64,000 nucleotides of DNA from Nocardia lijiangensis NBRC 108240 (GCF_001613045.1 NZ_BDBP01000002.1:1-64000), one strand, 5' to 3'; counted from the first letter of the stretch, positions 1 through 10,000 are shown. A program made the numbers and translations. Notes: generated by a model from the sequence alone, not told the origin.

Positions 1-709
1 CCGGAACGGCGCGCGCGCTGCGGTGCGCGAGCACGGCGTCCGCGCCGAAACGGGAGGCGACCTCGGCGGGGCCGAGCGCCGCGAAATCACCGATCCGGCG
101 TAAACCCAAGCGGTGCAACAGATCCACCAGCTCGGCGCGCTCCGGCGCGGCCAGGCTCGGCTCCAGCGCGAGTTCGGATACCGCGAGCGGCGCCAGGAAT
201 TCCGCACCCCCACCCTGCGGCACGATCGCCCCGCGCCGCGCCGCGATCACCGCCGTGGACAGCTCGTCGGCGATGCCGATCTGCGCCTCCACCCCGACCG
301 CGGCCACCGCGTCGACCAGCCGCTCGGCGGCCGCCTCCTCGGACCCGAAGAACCGGGCGGCCCCGCGCGCACCGAGCACGAGCAGCCCGGGCCGCAGCAC
401 TTCCACGCCGGGCACCGTGGCGTCCACGGCCGCGACGACCGGTTCGAACAGTCGCGCATCCCGATCCGGATCCGCCTGCGCCAGAAACAATTCCGGGCAC
501 CGCGCCTGCGCCTCCCTGCGCCGCAGCCCGCGTCGCACCCCGTCGGCCCGCGCCACCGCCGAGCAGGCCACCACCCGGTTGGCGGACAGCACCGCCACCG
601 GCCGCGTCGGCGACAGCTCCGCCACGGCCGCCGCCGCGACCGCGGGCCAGTCCTGGCACCACACCGCGAGCACCCGCGTCGCCCTTCGCACCCGATTCGG
701 CCGAATCAC
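1..709 (-). CDS. imuB: ImuB, Y-family polymerase-like mutasome protein (3' end beyond window)
   Basis: The N-terminal 236 residues of a Y-family DNA polymerase-like protein; the frame stays open to the left edge. ImuB is a catalytically inactive scaffold that links DnaE2 and ImuA' to the sliding clamp in SOS mutagenesis. The start reads VLAVWCQDWPAV where active Y-polymerases carry catalytic Asp residues, which fits inactive ImuB. A finger/palm-like stretch and an HhH-like segment (LGDFAALGPAEVASRFG) follow. Two in-frame GTG starts exist, at 709 and 691, and a stop at 728-730 excludes longer forms. It lies 100 bp downstream of imuA' in the same direction, the usual actinobacterial pair, and is probably controlled by the LexA box at 1670. 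Confidence 0.85.
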   Translation of the reverse strand, partial: MIRPNRVRRATRVLAVWCQDWPAVAAAAVAELSPTRPVAVLSANRVVACSAVARADGVRRGLRRREAQARCPELFLAQADPDRDARLFEPVVAAVDATVPGVEVLRPGLLVLGARGAARFFGSEEAAAERLVDAVAAVGVEAQIGIADELSTAVIAARRGAIVPQGGGAEFLAPLAVSELALEPSLAAPERAELVDLLHRLGLRRIGDFAALGPAEVASRFGADAVLAHRSARAVP

Positions 710-791
710 GGTGCCGCACCGCCACTCTCACCGGCCCGCGCCGCGCCACGCACTCGACTCGGACGAACCGAGGTGCCGCACAGCGACTCTC
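675..791. repeat. Imperfect direct repeat of 55 bp spanning the imuB start
   Basis: Positions 675-729 and 737-791 align without gaps over 55 bases with 12 mismatches (about 78% identity, counted by eye), offset by 62 bases. One copy covers the imuB start region; the other lies in the spacer after imuA'. It looks like an old tandem duplication of the imuB 5' end. Confidence 0.7.
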
Positions 792-809
792 GAAGCAGGT
801 CCTGACTCC

Positions 810-1571
810 TCATGACGCCGCACCCCGTGCGATCGGCAATTCGATGGGCGCGGGCGAGGTTTCCTGGGCGAACCATTCGACGCGACCACCGCTGGGGCGC
901 AGTTCGACGCGTCCGCGCCGGGGCATGCCCGCCCGGTGCCGCGCCTCGACCTCGAGGTTGAGGGAGCGGAGGCGGCCGTGGCCGGTGCCGAGGCCGACGT
1001 ATCCGGCGATGCGGGCATCCAGGCGCAGGGTGGGATTGGGCCAGTTGCCGTCGGTGACAACCAGGGTGGCGCCCTTGCTTCGGGCGCGGGCGGCGAGCAC
1101 TCGGGTGCGCGCCGGGGGGACGGAGACGCCGTCGAGACCGAGTACGACCAGGTCGAGACCGTCCAGCAGTACCGCGGCCACCTCGACCGGGTCGGGCCCC
1201 GGATCGGCGATCACGGCCAGCCGCGCCAGCTCGGCGCCCATCTCCGCCGCCGCGAGCAGGCCGAACCTCGGCACCCCGACGACCGCGGCGTGCCCGCCGT
1301 GCTCGGTCACCGCGGCCAGCAGACCGGCGAGCAGCGAGCGCGCACCCGTGCAGGCGACCACGGAGCCCTTGCCGAGACCGCCCTCCGGCAACAACTCCGC
1401 AAGGGCCCGGGGCACCGGCAGCGGTTCGCGGCGCATGTCCTCGGCGAGCGGCACGCGCGCGACCGCCGATTCGCCACGGCCCGGGACAGCGGCCATTCGG
1501 CTGCGCAGCTCGGCCAGCTTCTGTTGTCTCTCTGTCTCCCCCACCCGCACGTCCGAACCCATCACAACCAC
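810..1571 (-). CDS. imuA': ImuA' SOS mutasome protein
   Basis: A 253-residue RecA-like protein lacking a full ATPase core, typical of actinobacterial ImuA', which works with ImuB and DnaE2 in translesion synthesis. The order is a charged N-terminus, then LLPEGGLGKGSVVACTGARS where RecA has its P-loop (degenerate), then a DLVVLGLDGVSVPP segment. The C-terminal part ends in VELRPSGGRVEWFAQE. The first codon is GTG at 1571; an ATG at 1562 is equally possible. imuB lies 100 bp downstream, and a LexA box sits about 100 bp upstream. In M. tuberculosis this pair neighbours guaA; here about 11.6 kb of other genes intervene. Confidence 0.85.
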   Translation of the reverse strand: MVVMGSDVRVGETERQQKLAELRSRMAAVPGRGESAVARVPLAEDMRREPLPVPRALAELLPEGGLGKGSVVACTGARSLLAGLLAAVTEHGGHAAVVGVPRFGLLAAAEMGAELARLAVIADPGPDPVEVAAVLLDGLDLVVLGLDGVSVPPARTRVLAARARSKGATLVVTDGNWPNPTLRLDARIAGYVGLGTGHGRLRSLNLEVEARHRAGMPRRGRVELRPSGGRVEWFAQETSPAPIELPIARGAAS

Positions 1572-1669
1572 CTACTTCCCACGATGGACTCCGAGGCGAA
1601 GCGAGCGGACCGACCCCACCTCCACACGGAGGAATGGAAGCCAGCACCGATACAGCTATCGATCCCTTA

Positions 1670-1685
1670 TCGAATATACGTTCGA
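1670..1685. promoter_or_regulatory. LexA (SOS) box upstream of imuA'
   Basis: TCGAATATACGTTCGA matches the actinobacterial SOS box TCGAAC-N4-GTTCGA at 11 of 12 defined positions. It lies about 100 bp upstream of the imuA' start on the minus strand, where DNA-damage control of imuA'-imuB is expected. The rest of the 1572-1901 gap shows no gene. Confidence 0.85.
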
Positions 1686-1901
1686 TACGAGTCCAGTAGA
1701 AACCCACCCCCGGAAACCGTCAAGAGCACCGGACGGGGAGTCTCCGCGTCCGGATCCCCGGTTCCCGAGAACGCCCGCGACCCGCGCGGTACTTGGTCAT
1801 GTTGTCGACAGTCCACTGGAGTCGACAGAGGTCGGTGACGGCCGCCACGAGTGCAGGCAGCGGTCACGATCAGCACAGCGGCCGAGGCGATGGACATCGG
1901 T

Positions 1902-1976
1902 TCAGCCGAGGAAGCTCTCGATCAGCGGAATGGCCTCGGTCGGGCAGTCCTCGTGCACTGTGTGACCGCACCCGGG
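1902..1976 (-). pseudogene. C-terminal remnant of an alpha/beta-hydrolase (minus strand)
   Basis: Reading leftward, this frame gives PPGCGHTVHEDCPTEAIPLI then ESFLG and a stop. That is the catalytic-His segment and last helix of an alpha/beta-hydrolase. No N-terminal part precedes it: the sequence switches at about 1976 to another hydrolase tail on the opposite strand. About 24 residues survive, so this is a gene fragment. Confidence 0.65.
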
Positions 1977-1978
1977 TG

Positions 1979-2182
1979 GAGCGGGAGGCGGGCACGATCC
2001 GGGCGAAGACGCTGATCCTCTGGGGCGACCAGGATCGGGTCACCAACCCGTCGCAGGCTCAGCCGCTCGCGCGACTGATCCCCGGGTCGACGTTGCGAAT
2101 GCTCACAGGCGTCGGCCACAACGCCCATGAGGACGATCCCGTCGCCGTCAACACGGCGCTGGCCGACTTCCTCGGCCGCTGA
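1979..2182 (+). pseudogene. C-terminal remnant of a second alpha/beta-hydrolase (plus strand)
   Basis: The frame encodes the C-terminal third of an alpha/beta-hydrolase. TLILWGDQDRVTNPSQAQPL is the strand and loop carrying the acidic triad residue. VGHNAHEDDP carries the catalytic His, and ADFLGR then stop is the final helix. The in-frame sequence before 1979 does not resemble a hydrolase, and the nucleophile half is missing. It abuts the minus-strand fragment tail-away, which suggests an inversion or deletion joined the ends of two hydrolase genes. Confidence 0.65.
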
Positions 2183-2313
2183 GGGTCGGCGTGGCGTGTC
2201 CTCGGTGCCGCCGACCTTGGCGTTCCCGGCGCGTCGCCGTAACTTGTTCTCGCACCGCTACTTGTCGCTCAAGAGTCGCGGCGACGCAGGAATATTCGGA
2301 TACCCTGCACACC

Positions 2314-3438
2314 ATGATCGATCGCCCCCGTCCCATCGTCGGCCCCGACTATCTGGTCGCAGGCCGCTATCGCCTGCAGTCCAAACTGGGCGGCGGCGGC
2401 ATGGGTGCGGTGTGGCTCGCTCACGACCGGCTGCTCGACCGGGACGTCGCCATCAAGCAGGTGCTCTCCACCGCCGGGCTGCCCGAGGCCGAAGCCACCG
2501 AGGTGCGCAACCGGATCATGCACGAGGGACGGGTGGCGGCGAAGCTCTCGCACGACCACGCCATCGCCGTCTACGACGTGGTGCTGGAGGCGGGCGAGCC
2601 CTGGCTGGTGATGGAGCATCTACCCTCGCGCAACGTGGCGCGCGCGCTGGCGCTGGTCGAGACGCTGCCGGTGATCGAGGTCGCGCAGATCGGCGCCCAG
2701 GTCGCCGACGCGCTGGCCGCCGCGCACGCCGCGGGCATCACCCACCGCGACATCAAGCCGGGCAACATCCTCGTCGCCGATCGCGGCCCCGGTGTCGGCA
2801 TGGCCAAGCTCAGCGACTTCGGCATCTCCCGCGGCGCGGGCGAGATCGACGAACCGGACGGGATCATCACCGGCACCCCCGCCTACCTCCCGCCGGAAGT
2901 GGCGCGCGGCATGCAGCCGACCGAGGCCAGCGACGTGTTCTCGCTCGGCGCCACGCTGTACACCGCGATCGAGGGCCTGCCGCCGTTCGGTTTGCACGAG
3001 GACAGCGACGTCCTGGTGGAGCGCGCCGCGATGGCCCAGATCATTCCGCCCTCGCGCAGCGGCATCCTCACCAACGCTCTGCTGCACATGATGGAGCCCG
3101 CGCCGCAGCGCAGGCCGACGATGGCCGAGGCGCGGGACGAAATCCTCGCCGCCGCTTTTGGTCCCGGCACCGGGCCTTATATCCTCGGCGCCCCGGTGCG
3201 CACCGAGGACGGCACCATCCCGCCGTGGGCGGCACGAAATTCGGCCTCCGGTCTACGCAGCCCGCACTCGGCGCCGCTACCCCGCCCGCACCGCCCCGCC
3301 CCCGGCGGCACGGTCGCCGCCCCCGCTGCCCCGCAGCGCGCGGCCAAACCGCAGGCGACCAACGCCCCGCTGGCCATCGCCGTCGGCCTGTTCATCGGCC
3401 TGCTCATCATCCTCTTCATCATCGTCATCGCGATGTAG
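2314..3438 (+). CDS. Membrane-anchored Ser/Thr protein kinase
   Basis: A 374-residue Hanks-type kinase. The glycine loop GGGGMGAVW is near residue 26, the ATP lysine is K48 (VAIKQV), the catalytic loop HRDIKPGN has D146, and the metal-binding SDFGIS has D168. The activation segment ends TPAYLPPEVA. A Pro/Ala-rich juxtamembrane region follows, and one helix (about 352-372) ends the protein two residues later, so there is no extracellular sensor domain. The start is the ATG at 2314 directly before the conserved YRLQSKLG. Partners are unknown; the two-component system downstream is convergent. Confidence 0.9.
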   Translation: MIDRPRPIVGPDYLVAGRYRLQSKLGGGGMGAVWLAHDRLLDRDVAIKQVLSTAGLPEAEATEVRNRIMHEGRVAAKLSHDHAIAVYDVVLEAGEPWLVMEHLPSRNVARALALVETLPVIEVAQIGAQVADALAAAHAAGITHRDIKPGNILVADRGPGVGMAKLSDFGISRGAGEIDEPDGIITGTPAYLPPEVARGMQPTEASDVFSLGATLYTAIEGLPPFGLHEDSDVLVERAAMAQIIPPSRSGILTNALLHMMEPAPQRRPTMAEARDEILAAAFGPGTGPYILGAPVRTEDGTIPPWAARNSASGLRSPHSAPLPRPHRPAPGGTVAAPAAPQRAAKPQATNAPLAIAVGLFIGLLIILFIIVIAM

Positions 3439-3460
3439 ACCGCACAAACGATCTGCACGC

Positions 3461-3483
3461 CACACAGCGCCACCGGCTGTGTG
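3461..3483. terminator. Hairpin between convergent kinase and response regulator genes
   Basis: CACACAGC (3461-3468) pairs with GCTGTGTG (3476-3483) across a 7-base loop, between two convergent stop codons. There is no U-tract on either side. It probably serves as a bidirectional terminator. Confidence 0.45.
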
Positions 3484-3507
3484 ACGCGTGTGCGGGGTGT
3501 GTGGGAG

Positions 3508-4149
3508 CTAGTCGATGCGGCGGCGGTGTGCCCAGCGGGTGAGGGCATTGCGGTTGGACTGCTGGGTTTTGCGCAGGACGTTGGAGGCGTGTGTTTCCAC
3601 GGTCTTCACCGAGATGAAGAGGTTTTCGGCGATCTCGCGGTAGGTGTAGCCGCGGGCGAGCAGGCGCAGCACTTCGAGTTCGCGCGGGGTCAGCGAGTCC
3701 AGCTCGGGGTCGAGTGGCGGTTCCGGGACGGGGGACTTGCCGGTGAACGAATCGAGCACGAATCCGGCAAGGCGCGGGCTGAAGACGGCATCACCGCTCG
3801 CGACCCTGCGGATGCCGTCGGCGAGCTCGGCGCCGGAGATGGTCTTGGTGACGTAGCCGCGGGCACCCGCGCGGATCACCGCGATCACGTCCTCGGCGGC
3901 GTCGGACACGCTGAGCGCCAAGCACACCGGGCCGTCCTCGATGCCGGACAGCACCGCGACACCACCGCCGTCGGGCATGTGCACGTCGAGCAGCACCACG
4001 TCCGGACGGGTGGACTTGATCCCGGCGATGGCCTCGGACACGCCACCCGCCTCGCCGACCACCTCCATGTCGGCCTCCCGGCTCAGCTCCGCGCGCACAC
4101 CCGAACGGAACACGGCGTGATCATCGACGAGAAAGACCCGCACGCTCAC
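3508..4149 (-). CDS. NarL/LuxR-family response regulator
   Basis: A 213-residue two-component regulator. The receiver domain (1-120) has acidic residues DD at 9-10, phospho-acceptor D55 in VVLLDVHMPD, and the conserved Lys in RGYVTKTI. The C-terminal LuxR HTH is about 148-205 (LTPRELEVLRLLARGYTYRE). The start is GTG at 4149 with AGGAG upstream. It lies about 205 bp downstream of the PspC-domain histidine kinase and should be its partner. The pair resembles EsrSR of Corynebacterium glutamicum and LiaRS-type envelope stress systems; that assignment rests on domain layout only. Confidence 0.9.
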   Translation of the reverse strand: MSVRVFLVDDHAVFRSGVRAELSREADMEVVGEAGGVSEAIAGIKSTRPDVVLLDVHMPDGGGVAVLSGIEDGPVCLALSVSDAAEDVIAVIRAGARGYVTKTISGAELADGIRRVASGDAVFSPRLAGFVLDSFTGKSPVPEPPLDPELDSLTPRELEVLRLLARGYTYREIAENLFISVKTVETHASNVLRKTQQSNRNALTRWAHRRRID

Positions 4150-4354
4150 CTGCTTCTCCTCACCTGTCGGTGGATCGCCCCACCCTGACTGCGCCGACCG
4201 CCCGGAGGAGGTCCGCATTCCATCGGTACCACACGCCGACCGACGATGGCGTGTCCGCTGCGGAACTCCGCACCGGGCACGGCTCACCAGCATCGAGCCA
4301 AGTGTGATGACTTGCCGGTTCCGCTCCGGTGAAGGCTTGCCCGCCGCACCGCCG

Positions 4355-5785
4355 CTACTTTCCCGATCGCACCGACTGCCGGATGCGCTCGGTCGGCGGA
4401 TCACCGGCGGTCCCCGCGGTATCGGTGACCGCTTCCTCGGGTGCCCCGGAATCGCTGCGCGGCATGAAGATCCGCACCTCGGTGCCGCGGCCGGGAGTCG
4501 ACAGGATCTCCACCTTGCCGCCGCGGCGTTCGATCCGGCCGCGGATGGATTTGGCGAGGCCCTGCCGGTCCTGCGGCACCGCGGCGACGTCGAATCCCGC
4601 GCCGCGGTCGCGCACGAAGACGCTCACCTGGTGCGGTTCCGCCTCGGCGAACAGATCGATGGTCGGCACGCCCGCGTGCTTGGCGGCGTTCACCATCGCC
4701 TCCCGGCCAGCGCCGAGCAGCGCGGTGAAATGTTCCTTGGGCAGGCCGTTTCCGGATTCGTCGACGTCCATCGAGACATCACCGACCGTCACCGGGGTCA
4801 CCTTGACGCCGTGCTGGTCCTCCACCTCGCCCGCGATGGTGCGCAGCGCCGCGGCCAGGCTCGACTGCGCGGGACCGGAGTCCTCGAACAGCCACTTGCG
4901 CAGCTCCCGCTCCTGGCTGCGGGCCAACCGCGCCACCTCCTGCGGGTCGTGCGCTTGCCGCTGGATCAGGGCCAGCGTCTGCAAGACGGAATCGTGCAGA
5001 TGTGAGGCGATCTCCTCGCGTTCCTCGTTGCGGATGCGGGCCGCGCGCTCGGTGTTCAGCACGCGCATCATGCGCAGCCACAGCGGGACGGTGAGCAAGC
5101 CGGCGCCGATCAGGGTGACCGCCACCGCGATCAGCGCGGAACCGAGCGCGCTCAGGTCGATCCTGGCCAACACCACGACGCCGAGCCCGAGCACCACCAT
5201 GGTGGCCCCGGCGACGATGCGCGCCCAGGTGATCACCGAAGGGTGCGCGGGCAGGCCGAGCAGCGAGCGCGGGCCGTCGGTGTCGTATTCACGCCAGACC
5301 AGCGCGGCGCCGACCGCGACGACGACGATCGGCACGATCACCTTCGCCGCGACGGTACCGTTCATCAGCCACGAGACGGCCACCGAGAGACCTAGCCCGA
5401 GCAGCGCAAGACCGATCGCCTGGCGTCGCTCGGTGCCGGACGGCTTGGTCGAGTCGGCGCCGCTCGGGGTGAAGATCCACAGCAGGCCGTAGGCGAGGAT
5501 GCCCGCCCCCGCCAATGCGGACAGCAGCACGAACGCCATCCGCACCTTGAACACGTCGAGCCCGAGATGGTCGGCGAGACCGCCCGCGACACCGCCGACG
5601 ATCCGTCCGCCCGACCGGCGCACCAGCCGCAGCTGCGGATGCCGACCGAGATCGAGCACCGGGGCGGGTCCGAGACCGCGCCCGGCGCCGTAGCCGCGGG
5701 CGGGGTCGTACCCTGGCGCGACCCCGAAGCCCGGCGCGGCGCCGCCGCCACGGGCAGCGTCGAACACGGGACCAGTCGGGTGCAT
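4355..5785 (-). CDS. PspC-domain sensor histidine kinase
   Basis: A 476-residue membrane kinase. A Gly/Ala/Pro-rich N-terminus is followed by a PspC domain (VRRSGGRIVGGVAGGLADHL and the membrane helix after it). More hydrophobic segments follow to about residue 245. The HisKA_3 dimerisation helix has the phospho-acceptor His near 264 in ASHLHDSVLQTL. The HATPase domain has an N-box EAMVNAAKHAGV and a G-box VRDRGAGFDV. The start is the ATG at 5785; the ribosome site is weak. It presumably senses membrane or wall stress and phosphorylates the downstream LuxR-type regulator. A separate PspC/LiaF-like protein is encoded at 11.4 kb. Confidence 0.88.
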   Translation of the reverse strand: MHPTGPVFDAARGGGAAPGFGVAPGYDPARGYGAGRGLGPAPVLDLGRHPQLRLVRRSGGRIVGGVAGGLADHLGLDVFKVRMAFVLLSALAGAGILAYGLLWIFTPSGADSTKPSGTERRQAIGLALLGLGLSVAVSWLMNGTVAAKVIVPIVVVAVGAALVWREYDTDGPRSLLGLPAHPSVITWARIVAGATMVVLGLGVVVLARIDLSALGSALIAVAVTLIGAGLLTVPLWLRMMRVLNTERAARIRNEEREEIASHLHDSVLQTLALIQRQAHDPQEVARLARSQERELRKWLFEDSGPAQSSLAAALRTIAGEVEDQHGVKVTPVTVGDVSMDVDESGNGLPKEHFTALLGAGREAMVNAAKHAGVPTIDLFAEAEPHQVSVFVRDRGAGFDVAAVPQDRQGLAKSIRGRIERRGGKVEILSTPGRGTEVRIFMPRSDSGAPEEAVTDTAGTAGDPPTERIRQSVRSGK

Positions 5786-6308
5786 GCTTCGATACTGGCA
5801 CGCTCCCCCACACCCGGTCATCAGGAATCACCCTGATCTTGCCGTCATCCCCCGGTTCGGACGCCCACGTTGTCCTTCTGGACCGACCATCCCGTTGATC
5901 TGCGGAAACACAGGTCCACCTCTTCGCCCGACCCCGACACGCAGAAGGGCGCCACCCGAAACTCGGACTTTCCGGCCCCTCCGAGGCGCAATCCGGCCGC
6001 ACGACGCCGTCCGGACCGGACAAACAACCCTGTTGAGCTGCGCAGATACAAGCATCCGCCGAGCCGTCGCCCGGCGGTCGAGCCCAGTCGGCGACACATT
6101 TCCGGCCCACACGCCTCGCCGGTCCGGAAAACCCACGCCAACGCCGTGACCAGGGCTTTCCCGCTCACCACCGGCTCGCGACGCTGGGGCCGGGCATCGA
6201 CCGCTCCATACCTTTCCGTTGGGTCACCGAGGACCCGGTCACCACCGGCAGCACTCGGTTCGATCACCCGCATTCCGGCGGGAAAGCAATTTCTCAGGGG
6301 AGGAACAC
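5786..6308. other. 523-bp divergent intergenic region, no gene recognised
   Basis: The region lies between the divergent histidine kinase and porin genes and should hold both promoters. The only clear signal is the porin ribosome site GGGGAGGAAC at its right end. The frames crossing it have no recognisable protein. Confidence 0.5.
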
Positions 6309-6965
6309 ATGAAGCACATATCGGTACTCGCGGCGGCATTCTCGGCCGCCGTCCTGGTGATCTGCATGGTCCTTACGGGGACCCCGTTCGCCGGGGCGGC
6401 ACCGATGGCGCCGCACGAGAAGACGGTCGAAGGGCCGAACGGATTCCGGTTCACCGTCGGACACTCCGGTCAGGCCTTTCATCCGGTCGCTCCGCTGAAC
6501 GGCATGCCGACCAACCGGGAGGTGTTCCTCGACGACACGTTCTACGGCCGGATCGACGCGGGCGGGACCGGAACACTGAAGGCCGGATACCTGGTCGCCT
6601 GCGCGGTCGACCTGACCGTCGGCATCGACCTCGGCGCGGCGATCGGCTTCGACGCGGGATTCCAGGTCGGCGGCTCCAGCAGCGGCGATTCGGCCTCGTC
6701 GAGCGTGGACGCGGGCCTCGGCCCCGACCTGCACATCGGCGCGAGCATCGACCTGTCGATCACGCCGGGCAAGGTCCAGCCCTTCGAGGTCGGCATCAAG
6801 GAGCTGCCGTCCGGCAGCACCGGCTACCTCGTCAGTCGCGATTTCCATGTCTCGGTGCAGGATTGCGGCGGTCCGCTCACCATTCGCTCGTACACGATCG
6901 TCGAGGCGGAATCGCCGGAGGTCAGCGGGCGTGAAGCGGTCTACGGGGATCCGATCTTCCTGTGA
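6309..6965 (+). CDS. MspA-family outer-membrane porin
   Basis: A 218-residue secreted protein. A signal peptide (about 1-31, ending AGA before AP) is followed by APHEKTVEGPNGFRFTVGHS. Alternating Gly-rich beta strands (VDLTVGIDLGAAIGFDAGFQ, then LGPDLHIGASIDLSITPGK) come next. MspA-type proteins form octameric channels through the mycolate outer membrane for small hydrophilic solutes. The ATG at 6309 has a strong GGAGG upstream. A truncated paralogue with the same APHEKT and FTVGHS motifs lies at 11144. The stop overlaps an in-frame GTG of the next long frame. Confidence 0.82.
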   Translation: MKHISVLAAAFSAAVLVICMVLTGTPFAGAAPMAPHEKTVEGPNGFRFTVGHSGQAFHPVAPLNGMPTNREVFLDDTFYGRIDAGGTGTLKAGYLVACAVDLTVGIDLGAAIGFDAGFQVGGSSSGDSASSSVDAGLGPDLHIGASIDLSITPGKVQPFEVGIKELPSGSTGYLVSRDFHVSVQDCGGPLTIRSYTIVEAESPEVSGREAVYGDPIFL

Positions 6966-7084
6966 GGGCGACGTGGAAGGCGGTGCGCAATGCGGCGCAC
7001 CGCCACTGTCGGGAAGATGAGCAGCGGACCGGCCGGGTAAATTGTTCCTGTGTTCGTACTGCCCAAACGTTTCCGTGGGCACGC

Positions 7085-10000
7085 GTGACAGGGGACGCGC
7101 CGCGGGGGGAAATTCGTTCGCCACGAGCGATTTTCGCCGAACGATTCGCCGACCTGTACGCAGCGGCGGGAAACCCGACGCTGCGCCGGGTCGCCGCCCA
7201 GGCGGAGAACCGCATGCGGGCCGCCGCGGCGGCGAACCCCGCGTCCGCCCAGCGGATCAGCGACTGGAAGGCGGGCCGAAATGTGCCCGCCCGCTTCGAA
7301 TCCCTGCTGCCGGTGGTGCTGACGCTCATCGACCTCGCCAAGAAGCGCGGCGCCGCGCTGCCCGCGAAGCTGGCGGACCCGCAGGAGTGGAAGCGGCTGT
7401 GGACCGCGTCGAACTCCTGGACCCCCGACGACGCCGATGACTCAGCGTGCCCGTACCTCGGCCTCCAGTCCTATCGAAACACCGACAGCGACTTCTTCTT
7501 CGGACGCAAGCGGGCGACCGAAGAGCTCACCGAACTGGTACGGAACACCGCGGGCGGCGGGTGCGGTGTAGTAACGCTCATCGGAGCGTCGGGAGCCGGT
7601 AAGTCTTCGCTGCTCGCGGCGGGACTGAGCTTCGAACTCGCACGGCGGCAAGATAACTGGCACATCGTCACAGTGACGCCCGGCGCGCATCCATTGGATG
7701 CCTTGGCGAAGGCCCTTGGCGGGCAGACGTCCTGGCCGACCGATGGGCCGCGCCTGCTGATAGTCGACCAATTCGAAGAACTGTTCACCGTCTGCGCGGA
7801 CGAACAGGAACGCGACGAATTCTTGGCGCTGCTCGATCAGTACGCCACGCAAGCCGACCCCGTCGCCGTCGTCCTCGCCCTGCGCGCCGACTTCTACGCC
7901 CGCTGCCTCGACTACCCGGTCCTGCAGGAATCCCTCGAGAAGCGCAGCTATCTGCTCGGCCCCATGCGCGTCGACGAGCTGACCGAGGCGATCATCGGTC
8001 CGGCCGAACGCGCGGGACTGAAACTCGAACCCGGACTCGACGAACTCGTCATCACCGAACTCTGCGGCCTCGGCGACCATCAGACCCGCCAGAGCTACGA
8101 CCCCGGCGCCCTGCCACTGCTCTCCCACGTCATGGCCGCCACCTGGCAGCACCGGGAGGGACGCAAACTGACCATCGCGGGCTATCGCGCGGCGGGCGGG
8201 GTCGTCGGTTCCGTCGCCGCCACCGCGGAACAGGCGTGGAGCGAACTGTCCGATCCGCAGCAGTCGGCCGCGAAGGACGTGCTGCTCGGACTCGTCACCG
8301 TGGCGCGCGACTCCCGCGACACCCGGCGCATCGCCGCGCGTCCAGCGCTCCAGCAGCGCAGCACCGACCCGCTCTCGGCCGCGGCCGCGCTGGAATTGCT
8401 CGCGCGCACCCGGCTGGTCACGCTCGACGCCGATTCGGTCTTCCTCACCCACGAAATCGTGCTGGACGCCTGGCCGCGGCTGCGCGCCTGGATCGATGAG
8501 AACCGGGTCGGATATCTGGTGCGGCAGCGGGTGGAAGCGGATGCGGCCGAATGGGATTCGATGGGCCGTGATCCGGCGCTGCTGTATCGGGGTTCCCGGT
8601 TGGAGGCCGCACTCGAGCACGCGGCGGCAGCGGATGGGGTCGTGCGCGATTTCCTGCACACCTCGCGTGCATCCCGCGGCCGGTCCCGCCGACGCACCAC
8701 GCTCACAAGGATCGGCCTGGCGCTGGCGGGGGTGGTACTCCTGATGCTCGGCCTGACCGCCTACACCCAGACAAAATTCGGGCAGGCACAACGCGAGGAG
8801 AAGAACTTCGCGGCGATCATGACGGAGGCGCAGCGCCTGCGCAGTATCGACCCCTCCTTGTCCGCCCAGCTCTACCTCGTCGCGGAGCGGATGCGACCCG
8901 GCGACGCGACTGTGTGGACCCATCTGCTCGGCACTCAGGATCAGTCACTCGCGACCACCGTCCCGGCACATGTCGACGGCTACGTCGAAGTGACTCGGCA
9001 GCCAGGGGGTGCTCTCCTGGCATCGGTAGACGACGAGGGCATCACGTACCTGTGGGACAACAGCAATCCACAGCATCCCCACAAGCTGGTGCAACTCCCC
9101 GGCGAGATATCGAAGGCGGTATTCAGCGCGAATCGTCGCGTCATGGCCACCAGCAGCAGGGAAGGTTCACGGCTGTGGGACATCACCGAGCCCGGCGCGC
9201 CTCGGGTGCTGGCCGAATTGCCGCGGGCCGCCGGGGGACCGTACGTGCACATGAGCTTCAGCGCGGACGGCAATATCCTCGCCACGGCGAGCGCCGAGGC
9301 CGTCACGTTGTGGAATGTCACCGATCCCGGCAGGCCTCGAGCCGGCGCAATATTGCCCGCCGGGCAGGAAGTCATGCCCGAGGTGCGGTTCAGCCCCACG
9401 GAGCCGGTGCTGGCCGTGCTGATGAACAACCTGCTCCCGAACGCGCCGTATACAGGGCGGATTCAATTATGGAAGGTCGACGATCTCGAGCGCGCTGTTC
9501 CCCTGGGATCGCCGATCGGGGCCACGACGACGGTCCTGACGGTCATGGATTTCAGCTCTGACGGTCGAATTCTGGCCGCTGGCGGCGGAACCGGGTCACT
9601 ACAGCAGGACGGACAGGTGGACCGAGGGACGGTACAGCTATGGCGAATCGAACGAGACGCCCCACCCACACCGCTCATCGCACCGATGCCGGTCAGCGAA
9701 TCCACCATCAGGTCGGTGACTTTCAGTCCCGACAGCCCAATACTCGCGGTCGCCACCTCCGAGCACGCGGCCCTATGGAATATGACGAATCCGGCCCGGC
9801 CCACGCTCATCGACGAGCCGCTGACCACGAGCCCTACGACCTGCCGGTTCTCGAAGGAGCTGGCGATGCCCTGCCGGGGCGGCCCCACCAGCCTCGCCTT
9901 CGGTTCCGACGGGCGGACCCTTACCGCTGGCGGATGGGACGGCAACTTACGAGTCTGGTCTCTGCCGCCCGCGCTGGTGCCCGGCACGTCGGAGAAGGCC

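Noticed and set aside
1667..1897. A 76-codon minus-strand frame next to the hydrolase fragments
   Set aside because: It crosses the LexA box, has no recognisable motif and no ribosome site.
6962..7084. Earlier GTG start for the STAND protein overlapping the porin stop (GTGA)
   Set aside because: The added 41 residues are unlike the family N-terminus; GTG 7085 lies just before the conserved helix module. Kept only as an alternative.
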